DNA from: Pomphorhynchus laevis
Taxonomy: Eukaryota; Acanthocephala; Palaeacanthocephala; Echinorhynchida; Pomphorhynchidae
DNA: 64,000 bases
Direction: 5' to 3'
Assembly (NCBI GenBank): GCA_012934845.2
Contig: WNNJ02003664.1
Span: forward strand, 62,001-126,000
Below, piece by piece: positions 24,684-38,700 of this stretch. Under the pieces are notes generated by a model. It was given only the letters and a program-made list of their open reading frames with translations, made no database searches and was not told where the DNA came from. Made by a program: the position numbers and the translations under genes. Within the stretch, counting starts at the first letter, position 1, and each line of letters begins with the position of its first letter.

Positions 24684-25688
24684 TTATCTTCCTTGAATAT
24701 TTTCTAAAAGGAGGTTCAGACGATCAATTTCATCCCTATCCTTACTCAGTTTGAGTCTTAAATGAGAAAACCAATATTCTTTCGAGAGAACTTGCCTGGC
24801 ATAAGCAGAGAGGTTGGGAAGACGGAACATATACGCTAAGGTCTTGAGTTTTGTCGGAGTGGGACTGTAAATACGACCTATGTAGGTAGTCGAAAGTATT
24901 GCGGTAGCTTGCGAAGAGAGAAAGGAATTAAATTCGGACAAACTATCATTACCAATTCGCGGGAATCGTTGGATAGCTGCCTGAAAGAAGGCTACTCTGA
25001 TAGGATCAAAGTGGAATCTCCTTCTAAGCAGAATATCCTCCTCTATCCGCCAATGAATCAGGTCATGATATTTGGACAAATGTTGTCGCGGCTGCTCCGT
25101 ACAGTGGGATTTCAACAACCACCTCATATGTAGCAGTAATAGGTCGATGAGTGAATTCGTTGATGTGCAATGAAAGGTGGGGGACGGTGGTTTGTGAATA
25201 AGATAACTGTTCCTGGCTCTATGGAGTGCTGCATTAATCCAACCACCAGTTCTGTCGTTGAAGTCACCAAGTTCCATGTCATAACCGCTATCTATAATCC
25301 TACCCAGGAGGTCACGGTTCTTGTGAATCTAATCTGGCCGAATGTAGACATTGGCATGACTGAGACGTTTACCGATCTTACAGAGTAAAACTACTAAACA
25401 AGAAAGGGCTAGACAAGAATAGTTGGGCAGAAGGGACGATCTTAGGAGCATTTAACAAGGGTTAATAGACCTTGAGATGAAGATAAGTGAGGCGGGGTTA
25501 TACGGAGTATAGTGGGAACAAATGTGCTTAGGGATGAATCGAGTAATGTCCTGGGTGAGACGGATAGACCGCGTCTTCTGGAGGACTATAACATCTGTAT
25601 ATCTACCAGATAGAAGTAAAAGGGCAGAAGCTCCTCTCGAATTCCACCGAAGAATATTAAGTGAAAAAGGCTCACGAGTACTCTGCAT
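24684..25688 (-). pseudogene. I-like LINE copy 1, apurinic-type endonuclease
   Basis: The broken frame shows LNILRWNSRGA (start of the APE fold), VIVLQKTRS (the metal-binding Glu of the usual LQET is replaced by Lys), GDFNDRTGGW (the DFN block), and FHCTSTNSLIDLLLL (the usual STIDLTL). A frameshift lies near 25,280-25,450. The last 120 residues are the linker toward the RT. The Glu-to-Lys change and stops mark it as dead. Confidence 0.75.
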
Positions 25689-25722
25689 TGTGTTAGGTTA
25701 GCTGGATGGGATTGCCTCATCC

Positions 25723-26376
25723 CTAGACTGACCGAGGGGCGGAATTGTTGGCGTTCCCGCCATTAGCTCCATTCAGAGTGGGCACTTGCCCACGTACATT
25801 ATCTTCATTTCCCTTATCTGCACCTTTAGCGCTGCCCTTCAAAAGTTTACCAATCTTGATGGGTGGAACGGCGTGGGTCGAGGCCCCCATCTTTTTAGAT
25901 TCAGGACCGGCAATTTGCCTAGGTATAACCGTATTGGCACAGAATAATGAAGCATGAGCAGAAACCATCTCCTCCAATCTCTTAGTGGCAGAATTAATCT
26001 TCGTATCCGTGATTCTGCAGATGTCGCTATCAGTCATTCTTGAGGCCTTTTCGGAGAAGGAATCAATCTTCTTGTCCGGAACTTGTCTGGTAAAAAAGTT
26101 TTTGTAGTCCCTGAAGAATTTGCATTTTCGGGACCAAGCCGTATGGCTTTCTCTACAATTTGAACAAAGTGGGGAACCTGCGCATTTTACACTAGCCATC
26201 AGACTTAGGCAGGAAGGTAAGCTACATACTTCACAGGTCTTAGGATACGAGCAATTAAAAGCCCAGTGCCCCCACTTATGGCAATTGTTGCAGTGTGGAA
26301 AAGTAAAATCTTCGGAACTTAGGATAGTAAAGCGCAGGGTATTTCCTAAGAAAGGATTAAAATCCGATTTAGCCAA
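25723..26376 (-). pseudogene. I-like LINE copy 1, ORF1 (gag-like, zinc knuckles)
   Basis: 217 codons. After NPFLGNTLRF comes FPHCNNCHKWGHWAFNC, a CX2CX4HX4C zinc knuckle. Further Cys pairs follow (KTCEVCSLPSC, KCAGSPLCSNC), ending in a HTAWSRKCKFF knuckle, then a polar Lys/Ser-rich C-terminus. LINE ORF1 proteins of this type bind the element RNA. Homologous to the copy at 52,911-53,453. Confidence 0.8.
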
Positions 26377-26829
26377 TATTTCAGCTTGTTCGACCGTATC
26401 GGTTGCTCCACTTTTTGCATTCGCTTATTTCGATTTCTGAATCGTTTGGAGCTCCGCACTTGTTCGTTCGATCCATGTTTTTTTTTCAAAACTCGATTTT
26501 ACACTCATGCACTATAAAAACCATTTTCCGAAGGACCGTTTTAAAAATAATGGCTGGTTCGACAACATTACGCAAATTTAGTAATAACTTGATGATAATA
26601 ATGACAAAGAGATTTGTAAATGTATGGATTTGTGGATTATTCAGTTAACAGAAGCGGTTTGTGGTAATTACAATGGCGATTTAATAACAAATTAAATTTC
26701 TTAGATGTATTGAGGACGGCCTTGTTTTATCATTACGGTCAAATAAAGGAGTAAAATACTTATTAGAATAAAATTATAAGAATATTTTTGATAGATTATA
26801 TATTATAAATTATTATATATTATATCTAT

Positions 26830-27400
26830 TATATAATTTTATTGGAACAAAGAATAAAATAATTTCCCTGTATTTTAAAAAATCAATATTTCGACAGCTC
26901 CTGCTATCATCAGGATTACAATAAAATGTTCACAAAATTTCGATTTTTTACATTTATGCAAAAGTGCAAGCATTAGGGTGTCCCGCAATTCTACTTTAAA
27001 AGAAAAAGAAAATACGGAAAAACAAAACATTCATACGACACAAAATTGAACAGCTCACATTTTAAAACAAGAAAAAAGAAAAAGACAAAACAAAATCATA
27101 AAACAAGTGATAAAAACATACGAATTGAATAATATAATGTAATAATAGAGTAATTAATTATAATTTAATCTATTTTTTTTGTTGTATGCATGCTTTGATT
27201 TTCGGTATTTTTCTATTTCTTTGTAAGTAGAAATGCGGGCACATCAATACTTGTACTTTTTCATAAATGTTAAAAAACGAAATGTTGTGAACATTATATT
27301 GTAATCCTGATGATGCTAGCAGGAGCTATCGAAATATTGAATTTTATCGAAAAAAGAAAAATTATTTTTTCTTTGTTCCAGTAAAGCTATATAATCGAAA
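26830..27400. repeat. Foldback element with about 150-bp arms and CTGATGAT...GAAA motif
   Basis: The left arm 26,830-26,990 is the inverse of the right arm 27,232-27,400. The ends read 'attatataattttattggaac' on the left and 'gttccagtaaagctatataat' on the right. Each arm, read outward, contains CCTGATGAT, a short GC helix, then TATCGAAATATTG or GTCGAAATATTG (26,886-26,916 on the - strand; 27,304-27,342 on the + strand). No coding content was seen. Confidence 0.7.
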
Positions 27401-29321
27401 CGGAAGATTATGGGTTTAGTATTTATTATTATAAATAAAATATTATATATTATAGATTAATATATTTAATTATAGTAGGTATGTTATGCTCGAAGTGAAT
27501 TGAAAAAAGTAAAATTTGCTAATGTCTCCAGTGTATTGGCATTGGATTTACATAACTTTAGGAAAGAAGATCGTTTCGCTACTGAGAATTTTCGTAATTA
27601 TAACTTATTGTAACATTTAGAAGATATTGATCAAGGATTGGTGATATAATCAGTGACATATAATCAGATTACCAATTAATTTAAATAGATTACCAATTAA
27701 TATAAATAGATTACCAATTAATATAAATAGATATGTTGATTTAATTTTATTTCAAATTGTCAATCAAGATTACAAACTGTTCAATCATATCACAAACTGT
27801 TTAAAGGTTTTTTTTTGACAAATCTTTAAAGATTAATATAGCGTTTAGTATTTTTACTAAAAATATTTAAAAAATTTAAACCGCTTTTTAAGTGTGCGTT
27901 TTTCAACGACGACAATTAATGATTTGAATTACTTATATGAATTTACATGTCGTTTATAGAAATCATCCAACTAAATCTACATGCTCTGTACTTTATTTAA
28001 TGTTTATACTTAACATTAAATATACACATATTAAATACTTTTACCAATTATTGAATAGGTTATCGTTCAGCATTATTTAATCATTAAAATTAAAAAATTA
28101 AAAATAACTGCAAATTTGCAGACGGATTAAGTTGACTATGAACATAGGCTCCACATACTACTTAAGTCGATATGAGTTGGATTTTCAAATAGTAGAAATT
28201 ATCAGACAGAATTTCCTATGATGTAATTTTATCATACAACGTAATATCTTATTTAAGCACATAATTTATTATTTACGATCAATAAATTTTTTATTTATTA
28301 GTGAAATTAGTGACGTCACTAATTTGTTGACGTCAATAATCTGTTGAAATCATCAGGTATTATCTTATTCAATCACATAATTTTTTATTTACTATTAATA
28401 AAAATTTTAAATTTTAGAGTTAAATTTATTTTTAATATTTTAATAATTTGTATAATTTTACATTTTTTTGCAAAAAATGTATTTTTTTCAAAGTATTTTA
28501 CAAAATAGAATTTTACAAAGTATTTTAAAATTTTTTTTGTAATATTTTTATATTACCAAAATATTTTTGGTAATATTTTGCTTATTTTTAAATTCATTTT
28601 AAGTGATATTTGAATGATTTATATATTTTAAATCTCTTGTTTGATTTTATTTTTATAACCAAAACAATTCAATGTGATTACCTAGTTTAATATTACCTAT
28701 TAATCATGAATAGGTAATAATTATCGATCATTTTTATCTTTACATATTTACATACTTATAACTGTATAAAATTTAGGAAATTATTCTTATATTATTCTTA
28801 TATTATTAAATCATTATTTATTTAGGAAACAAATGATACTATGTTATTAAGTTTTATTACCTATTTCTCGATCTAGAATATCAAACTGGATAGTTTAAAT
28901 TTATCTTTTATATTATTTTGATGATTTATATATTCGACAATTTATTAAGATGGTTATTATTTTTATGATTAAAATTTTTTATTAATGATTAATTGAGTTA
29001 TTCAATCATCATTAATAAGTTTAAATAAGTTTTTATTGCTTTGTTGTACAAATCACGTTACTATTCTCTACTGTATAATATATACATATATATGCATATA
29101 TATAATTTTTATTAATATATATGCATAGTTCTTTATTTTATAAAATAAATGACTATCGTGCTTCATTCAAATTCTGTATGATATCTGATTAAGGACAAGT
29201 AAAATTTTCTTCTAACTTTAAAAATTGCTTTTGACCCTTCATTATTATGTTTTAAATCGTTTTTGTGATGATTTTATTAACTTTAATTTAATCTTTGGCT
29301 ATTTAACTTTGTTGATAATAG
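27401..29321. other. AT-rich intergenic stretch upstream of CEP120
   Basis: No coding signature was seen. 'agattaccaattaatataaat' recurs three times at 27,662-27,730. The CEP120 promoter should lie in the last few hundred bases, but no motif stands out against the A/T background. Confidence 0.45.
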
Positions 29322-29751
29322 ATGCGTGCTACAGACAGATGTACAGTAGTGTTAACGCTATTAGCAGGTATTTTTACTGTTATCATCGCTTCAATTTACC
29401 CTCAATCGCATTTTTCAGGTTCAGGATTTATGGAAAAGCCAGGATATAGCATCAGCTTTTCCGCCAAGCTAAATGGCGAAGTAATGCTCTCAAAGTCGGT
29501 TCCCTTAGTCGAAAGTCCCGAACTTTGCGACGAGGTTGGTTGGGAGTTCTCTAGAAGGCAATTTCGTAAGCTACGATCGAATAGAGCTCATCTCAAGGTA
29601 CATAAAATAATTGAATTTTATCTTTAAAATTCAAAATTAGCCAACTCTATACGTGTGCTTTACAATTAAGCTTGTGCTATACGAATCAAAATCTTATAAA
29701 CAAGAAATTGGATATATAATGATCGATTTGCGGTCGGCAACTGAAGTACCG
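29322..29751 (+). CDS. CEP120: CEP120 exons 1-3 (first C2 domain)
   Basis: Exon 1 gives TVVLTLLAG (human LIVVSILEG). A 51-bp intron (gtattt...tttcag, 29,368-29,418) interrupts the Gly codon. Exon 2 gives ISFSAKLNGE (human VVEAKFDGE) and ELCDEVGWEFSRRQFRKLRS (human [20 protein letters not shown]). After a 73-bp intron, exon 3 gives KQEIGYIMIDLRSA (human KETIGYIVLDLRTA), the most diagnostic stretch of the gene. A reading without the 51-bp intron would add 17 hydrophobic residues with no counterpart in the family. Confidence 0.88.
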
Positions 29752-32700
29752 GTAAGTTTGATAAAATTCCAACCTCACTGCTTTATTTTGCTCAATAAAA
29801 ATAAAAAAATATATCTTATTTCATTTATCGAATTGTTGCAGCAACAATGCGAATTAAAAAACATATTTTTTAATAAAATTTAATTTTTGAAATGTTGTAT
29901 TATTCTGCAATGTATTTACATGAAATAAATTTATAAAGTTGAGCGTTTTACTTTTACATTACTGCATAGTGCAGTTTTACTTATGTGCAATTAATGAGAT
30001 CGTATGCCCGCTTATTCTAAAAGTAACTTAATTACACCGTCATATAATTAATAAAATAATTAATTGCCGATGATTAATATATCGCAGAAGTTCAAACGAT
30101 TAGGGAACAACTAATCATTTGAACTTCTGTGATATTGTAATTATCATATAACTAGCAATTTTCTAAAACTGATTTAATAATTTTATCCTGATGATGATAA
30201 TAGCTATCGAAAATTCGATATCAATAAAAAATATATTCACTTTCTCTTTTGATCATTAAGCCACATGGTTATTTCAGCAATTAAGTTAAAACATTAAATT
30301 AATGTTAAATATAATTGAACGATTATAAACACAATTGAAATGCATACCAATGTTGATTGTTAACAACTCTCATCTACAAAACAGCGACTATTGGCTTTCG
30401 ATGAAACAGTTTGACCAATGGGAAATAATAATTAATTTTCTACGATAACAGATTGTTCGTGTGTAGCTATTGTTTCAAATTGAAGACTGCAATTATATTT
30501 AAAATATTCAATTTATTTAAGAACTTCTTGAAAAGATTGTACAAGCACAACACTTAAAAATACCAGTGGATATACATAATTCAATCATCCAGAAACGAAT
30601 ATTTCATTCATCCAGAAACAGAAAAATTGTATAAGAAAATTTTCTTTTTTAATTTTATTTTTGTATACAAAAGTGAAGTTAATAAGAATTTAAGGTTGTA
30701 ATTTTAATTATTTATTAATTGTTTATTAATTATTAAATAGTTAAATTAATTAAATTTATTAATTATTTGTTAATTTTAATAATTATCATTTTATTTATAA
30801 TTTTTACATTAATGAATGCGATGCATGCACATTGACTCCTCAGAACATGAATTTATTATAAAAGATTATTAAATAATCTTTTATCTTTAATAAATAAAAA
30901 ATAATAAATAATTCATCAGAACGGATAATATAATAAAAGACTATAATGAAAAATAACATATATAAATATAAAATACTTCTAAAAATATATATTTTATATA
31001 TAAAATACTATATAAAGAATACTATATTTAATAAACTATAATGTTGCCATGTCTCCGTCAAAGATGGTGTTTAGGGTATATGAAGAGAAACCAAAAACCT
31101 TGTTTAGCTCTTTATCTATAATAAATGAAAAATAATAAATAATTCATCAGAACGGAAATATAATAATAACTTTAAATAGATATATATTTACTATATAAAT
31201 AATAAATATTTCATAAATTGCAACTGATAACCTCAACATGAAAATGCTTGAAATTTGGGTCGAAATATGCTTTAAGTCGACACACAGTTTCGTTTTACTA
31301 TATATACACGCTATTAAATAATATTTTGAACAGAACAAATGCAAATAAATAAAATATATTAATATGTAGTAATGATTCTAGCACTCTGAGAACTTATAAT
31401 TTTGGTAGATTTAAGAGACATCATACAAACAAATCTAATATTTACAGAATTATGTTTAAGTTATAGTATTCCATTCAGCATACTACAACTTTATTTTTAT
31501 CTCCACTAATGATTAATATTAAATATTACAAAATATGAAAATACAATTAATTAATGATGTAATAATTTCAAATAAATTCATTATTTACAACGTAATTAAT
31601 AATTGATAAATTTATGTATTAAAGCAATTAAATTTGATCAGTGCTAATAAATTTAATGCTCAATCATATGAGTTAAACGTCGCCAATGGTTGTCGCTCAC
31701 AAAAAATATTAACTGATCAAAAGAGAGACTAACTGCTATCATCATCAGGATAAAATTATTATAATAGCGTTATAATAACTATAACGCCTATCTAAAAATT
31801 AAACACTTAAGTAAATATAAATTTATGGATAAAATTTGATTTATAGAAACCTTAAATATTTTGATAAATTCAAATTATTTAAAAGTATTTATATTTTACT
31901 GTGTAAAATATAAATCTAAATTATATAAAGATATAAAATATATGTTTCGATACATTGATAATATATGTGTATTTAAATCTAACAATTTTTATTCAATTAG
32001 TGAGCACATTTATCCAGAAAGCCTTATTCTTAACAAAACCAATATTAATGATAAAGAAGGTGTATATCTAGATATGAACATTAAATTAACATTAGCTAAA
32101 ACTACTATCAATTTATATCGTAAAGACGACATATTTAAATTTACATGAAACATATTTTTGCATGAGCATTCATGCATACCATATAATATAAAATATAATA
32201 CATTAAATAATGAAATTTTAAGAATTGCAACAATTTGTAACGATATTGGCTTTCTTCAAAATCATCTAAATTATTTAATAGATACATATTTTAAACTAGG
32301 TTACTATAAAAATAACATCAAGCAGAAAATAGTAAAATATATAAATCAACACAATAATATAAAGAATAAATTTAAACTCTTAAGTGGCAAATTTTTATGG
32401 ATGGATAATAAATAATATACTTTGTATTAGAATAAGATACTAGATAGTTATTTCAGAGGAAATACATCATTAGCATGTATTTGGCCCCGCTGCTATGTTG
32501 GGTAGAGGAGTTAGGGGCCGAAACCTGATAGCATAGCAGTTCCTCCTGATGACCTCTAATTCTTATTCTGATACAACGTCTGTTATTTATTAGTCAATTC
32601 ATAAAAATGACGTTTATTTTAAATTTTATTTTTTTTAACTTGATTTAAATTATAGAAAATCTAAAAACAATTTTTAATTTTATTATTTAATTATTAAATT

Positions 32701-35700
32701 TTGATTTAGCATTATTATGTTTTGTTTATTTTATAATTATATTATGTAATGATATTGGCTTTCAAAATCATTTAAATAATTTAATAGATACATATTTTAA
32801 ACTAGGTTACTATAAAAATAACATCAAGCAGAAAATAGTAAAATATATAAATCAACACAATAATATAAAGAATAAATTTAAACCCTAAAAATATTTGTAC
32901 GTTAACACGTTATTATTTTGATTTGTTACTATTTATTATTTATTAATTTATTATTTATGTATAAAACATATAAATCAACAAAATATTAAAAAATTTAAGC
33001 TCTTAAGCGGAAATTATTTATGGATAATAAATAATATAATTTGTATTAGAATAAGATACTAGATAATTAAATTTCACCAGAGGAAATACGTTATTAGCAC
33101 GTATTTGGCCCCGCTGCTATGTTGGATCGAGGAATTAGGGGCCGAAACCTGATAGCATATCAGTTCCTCTTGATGACCTCTAATCTTTATTCTTATCAAT
33201 TATCTGTTATTTATTAGTTAATTCATACAAATGGACTTTTATTTTAAATTTTAATGTTAAATTTTAGTTATCTGATTTGCTCTACTGACAAGTTATTATT
33301 GACCTGCAGACAATATAATATAATATAATATAACGTAAAATACTGAAGCTATGTATTATTGATACGACATTATTATTTTTCTGTTCATTTTTATCTTATA
33401 ACAATTATTTGTAATTATTTATTATTTAATTATAAAATTTTGATATATTATTTAATTATTTTTTTTTAATTTTTATCATTTTATTACATAAGTAGATTCA
33501 GTTTAAATTTTAACTTTATATAAATTATATAAAATCTTATATAAAGGTATTTATTATTTATAATTATTTATTATTTAATTATTAAAAAATTTTAAAGATT
33601 TTTTCTTTATTATTAATTTATAAATAATAAAAATTACGTAGGCTCAGTTAGTTGATCTGATTCGTTTAACGCCTTCTCCAGTGACAACTTTTTTTATATA
33701 TTTGAATATGCTATATTTTTATTTCGTATAATACATTTTTATTAATTTGTTTATAGATTTATTGAGATTACATCAAACACACTGTTTGCGAAATCTATCC
33801 CAAAACATGTAAGCTTTAGTATCTTATTACTTTCAGCTTCCGAAATGGCTCGAGCTCACAAAATCAATTGCGAACAAGTATAAACCGTTGGTAAAACTGA
33901 CATTCCACTACGAATTTAAGCCAGAACCTGCTAAGCACTTAAAACAGAAGGATCAATGGATTGGTTGTTAATACATTAACTTTTTTAATTTCTTTTTGTA
34001 TTTTCAGCATTGTCACGTAAATTTAAAGCGACACAATCCGGAATTATCCATGTCAAAGACAAAAACTATCTATATTTGCAGCCTATTCACAGTATAAATC
34101 AAGACGAAGAATGCTGCGAAACATTTTTTGAAATCAATCTCGAAATATCTTCAATTAAAAATATTGAGCAAGTTTGTATTGCTTAAATTGCTTGGAAATG
34201 TTTTATTTAGAGTTTTCCTATTGGCATGTTTTATTTACAAATATAGTTTTTCCGAATTTTGAATATATTTCTGCGCAGAACCCAAAATCAAAATTTATAT
34301 TTCAATAATTAATAAATTTCGTTTAATTTATATTTAAACGACACAGGCTAATATCATCTGTAGCGTTACGTCTTAAAAAGCGCCTTCAAATAAAAATCTA
34401 TTTATATACCAGATTGGTACTATATCATAGTATCGTATTATAATAGTATAGTAGATTAATATTGATATCATAAGTAGATTTTATAATTTAGTGTCATTTC
34501 AGATCTAGTGCATTTTAAAGTGCATGATAAGAAGAAGATAATTTTTATTAACTTAATTGTCTACGATATCATCTGTTTTATTATTTTTAGGAAAAGGATT
34601 TTAATAGCGCTTACCTTAAAAGTTATTTTCACAGCAGTTCATCTTTATATTTTATAAAATAATATAGACACTTGCATAAAGACGTTATATAACAATATAT
34701 AATATTATATAATATATAATATATATTATATATAATATTATAATAATATTTATTAATTATAATATTTATTAATAATAATTGCGGAAAATTTTATTTTATA
34801 TTTAGCTAACTTCTGTTAGCGAAATATCAGAAAATGTCATATACAAAAATATCATTTGAAAAACATCAAAAATATCATTTTGTATTGTTTAGCTTAAATT
34901 TTGAATTTTTCAAATTCTTGAAAATGAATTGATGTAACTTAATTTCATAACTTTTAATATTATGTTTTTAAATTTTTTATTAATATTAAAAATATTATTA
35001 TCTTCATATTATTTTATTTATTTTTTATAGTAACTGCAATTCACTCAACCCCGAAATTGAATCAAAATTTATTTTTTTGCACATTAAAGAAAATTAATAA
35101 TTAAGACACGGAAGAATTATCGCTATTTAATTGTTCTTAGCACGATATCTTAGAAATTGTTAAAAAGTTTAACAATCTATTTGCTCATTGCTATTTTTAG
35201 GTTACTCAGCTTTGTTCAAATATATCCGATTCTGATGACAATTTGACTTTGTTCTGTCGTCTATTTGATCAGAAGATTCTTTCTGAGCCTTTTAAACCAG
35301 ATGCGAGCAATTTCACTCCTGAGAGTTTTACTATTCTTCTACGTGCATCGCTCTTATCGCTTCAAAATTATCTACAAAGGCAAAACTGCTTTGAGGTTTG
35401 TTTCACACTCATTGATTGTCTTCATTTAATTCAAAATAGATTGTTTTGGTGCATAACCGCGATGACAGACCTCTGGCCATTTGCAATTATTCATTGCAAG
35501 ATCAAATCGATGGAATACAAGAACCGATTGCGAGCAATGATATATTACATAAGATGTTTAATCTGAAAGTACATGTTTCTTTTTAATAGACAAATTGCAT
35601 TAAGATAATTGTAGTTTGACTTCATTGATGTTTCGGACGATTTTATGGAATTCAATAGCGATGCAACGACCCTACAAGGATCATTTTCGATTATATTAAG

Positions 35701-38700
35701 TCAGAGTGATCTTCATTCAAATGACGAGGAAGTATGTAACATCGCTTTGTTAAAATATAAGTTGTGTGACTTTAATACAGGATTATCTCACGGAGCTATG
35801 TGAACTTGAAAACGTGTTGGATCAGCATTCCTCAAAGTTGGTTTATTTTTTATATCTTTATTACTTAAAATCATATTGATCGTTGCTCAGTAATGAAGTT
35901 TTTCTAATTCTGATTTAACGACTATTGAGAATTTCTAATTGTAAAAACAACTGAAATCTTTAATTTCAATTAAAATAATAATAACCTGCATAGTTTTTGT
36001 TATTTTCTTTAAGCTTTTATTTTTATCAGCAACGGATCAATTTGTTTAATTAATTTGATATTAATAATAAAATACTTTAATTAACTTGATTTTCTTCTGT
36101 TAATCTTCAACTACTTAAAGTCAGATTGATTAGTAATGACTTTTCGTTTTTATCTATTATTTTCATCAGAAGCAGGTCAATTTGTTAAATTAAAAATAAA
36201 TATTTAATTTATTTATGATCAATTTGTTTAATTAATTAAATATTAATAATAAAATAATTAATATTGTTTGTTACCAGATCAATTTGTTAAATCTGATAAA
36301 AGCTAGTGACATTTTATGATTGAAAATTTATCTTATCAAAATATAAGATCGAATTAATTAAATTTAATAAATTCGATATTAGTCGATTTATGAATAGAGT
36401 TTGTATTTAAAGCATGACAAGACGGTATCTAATCGTAGTTTCATTATTTTTTTCCGATCTTGCAACATTTAGTTTAAAAGCATTTTTTACAAAATAAAGT
36501 TAAAATTATTTTAATTTAGTGCAATATTAAATCGCAATATCTGAATTAATCGCAATACCTCATTATCTGATTATTAGCTTTTTTAACAAAAACTTTAAAA
36601 AGTTTTTGAAGACTTTAAAAAGTTTTTATTAGCGTAGATACATAGAAATTATAAATTTCAAATAATTTTTAATAAGTTTATTCTAATGATGTCCTTTAAT
36701 CCAAATGATGAATAGAAATTGATAATAGAAATTGGATTTTACCAGCACCGTATGCACTAATATTCCAATGGGTGCACGTGAAGCACACTTCAAAGCGTTC
36801 ATCCATATAAACGTTTTGAATATACGTTTTGGATTAGTCCCTATGCATTTTCCACTACAACTTACATCGTGTCAACAACTTACATCGTGTGCTGTTACCG
36901 AATAAAGTGTCCATTTTCAATGGGGAATATTTTTTCCGCTACAATCACTCAGCATACAGTAGAACAAAAGCAATCAACTACAATATTCTTCTTTTAGCAG
37001 ACGACCTTCTAATTCTTACTATATTCTAATTGCACAACCCCAATTTGAGGATCCACTTTATCAAAAATGGCCTCACTGTCAACATAAAAAAGACCATAGT
37101 CATATATTTAAACCTAATCTAGAATTTTACCACATTCTAAATACGGGATTTAAGTATCTTTGTTAAACCGGCCTCTCACTATTTGTCTTTGCAGTGAAGT
37201 CTGAAAATTCTCAGTTTGTTTTTATTCTCGACTCTATCTAAAGATTAGATCATAAGATATCTAAAATGTCGAAATGGAACCGTGATAGGAAAATGAAACC
37301 TTTCGCAAATGTGACGAGAATGTAGTGGAACTCTTAAGGCTATACTTTACATACACACCTGCCACTTCATTACGAAGCACCACATACACCAATCAAGTTG
37401 CCAACACTCTGATATATCCAGAACGATTAAATTGCAACATTAGCAGCATCATTATCGAAATGACTTTATTTAATTTTGAAATAACGCAACCCACTATCGC
37501 GTGATATTCTACCCAAATCACGAGACAAATCATTAGTCGCCGCTATTTTGGTATTTTAGTGCCGGAATGTTGACAAAATGTTGGCCGGAAAAAGAAGAGA
37601 CAACGCGTGCTTTTTTAATCTAATAGCATCATCAGTAGATTTGTTTGGTCTGGAACCTGATTACACATCGGGAAAGTAAGTATGACGATTGGACACACAA
37701 AGCTCTTCTATTGATAGGAAAAAGTAAGACATGTACTTTTTAAGTTTCATACGTTCGATGTTTCAATCGTTCTAGTCTACGACTATCCGCAAGCGTGCGA
37801 TACCTTCTGCGCATTGATACATAATATACTGACGCCTTATCACGAAGTTGCTAGCTTAGTTTGATCAAGAACCGTTTAAGAGCAGTCACTAACGGCGAAT
37901 AAATCGAATAAGTGGATACTTTGAATATGTGAATTATTTTTGTAGAGAGCAGGCTGATAGAATACAATTAGATTTCTGCAGAGTCAGTAATGTGCAATAT
38001 CGATATTTTAGACCGTTGTTAATATTATCAGGAGTAATAAGCATTATTCAACTCATTTCATTCTAAGTTTTTTAATTTCACTGCACCTTGAGAGATGAAA
38101 GTCGACTCTCTGATTATACACTCAACTTTTTCGATCGACAATATGGATTTCTTCCAGGATTTTCGACAACAAGCGCCGTCTAAATTCCAAGGGAAGCTAT
38201 CATAACAGTTCAATTCTACTGCAAAGGTGGACAGGAGTTGATATTTTAGTAAAATTTTCGCTATACTCCACTACCCATGATATTGACTTGTGTTTCCTAA
38301 TTAATAAGCTTCCCAGTTCTAACTGCATGTTCTTGATTCCTAGGTTCAAGAATATAATATCAATACAATTTCGTTCATTTGAAGCCTCGAAAGACCGTTT
38401 ATCTGTAGGGACGTGCAGTTCTAAAATATTCAACGAGGTGTGCAAGTTTACTTGACATGTGTAATGTATATTTGAATTTAAAATCCGGTGCAAAGACGAA
38501 TTTTTTACTGTGATGTGTGTTTTCAAGTTTTAGAGATATTTCGTGAATTATTCCAGCAGATGAATGCGACGGATTAAAGTAGCAACCCTTTAAAGTGATG
38601 ACCGATGAATGTATACTGCATTTGTCGAGGTTTTGCATGATCAGTCAGGAAAGAGTGATTTGGCTGTAATGCCAATACAACTTATATGACCACTAACTTA

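Larger units (their letters stand above)
18540..26480 (-). mobile_element. I/R1-like LINE copy 1, split by a nested insertion
   Basis: Read on the - strand: ORF1 with zinc knuckles (26,376-25,723), endonuclease (25,688-24,684), then a break near 24,640. The RT relics resume at about 19,660-19,372 and 19,060-18,540. The order and spacing match the undivided copy at 50,390-54,060. For example, the phrase at 18,590-18,640 matches 50,680-50,730, and that at 19,375-19,420 matches 51,355-51,400. About 5 kb of other repeats (19.7-24.6 kb) lie in the gap. Confidence 0.75.

Noticed and set aside
29368-29418. Reading CEP120 exons 1 and 2 as one exon with a membrane segment
   Set aside because: The extra 17 residues have perfect GT and AG borders, break the match with the CEP120 C2 domain, and fit the size of the other short introns.
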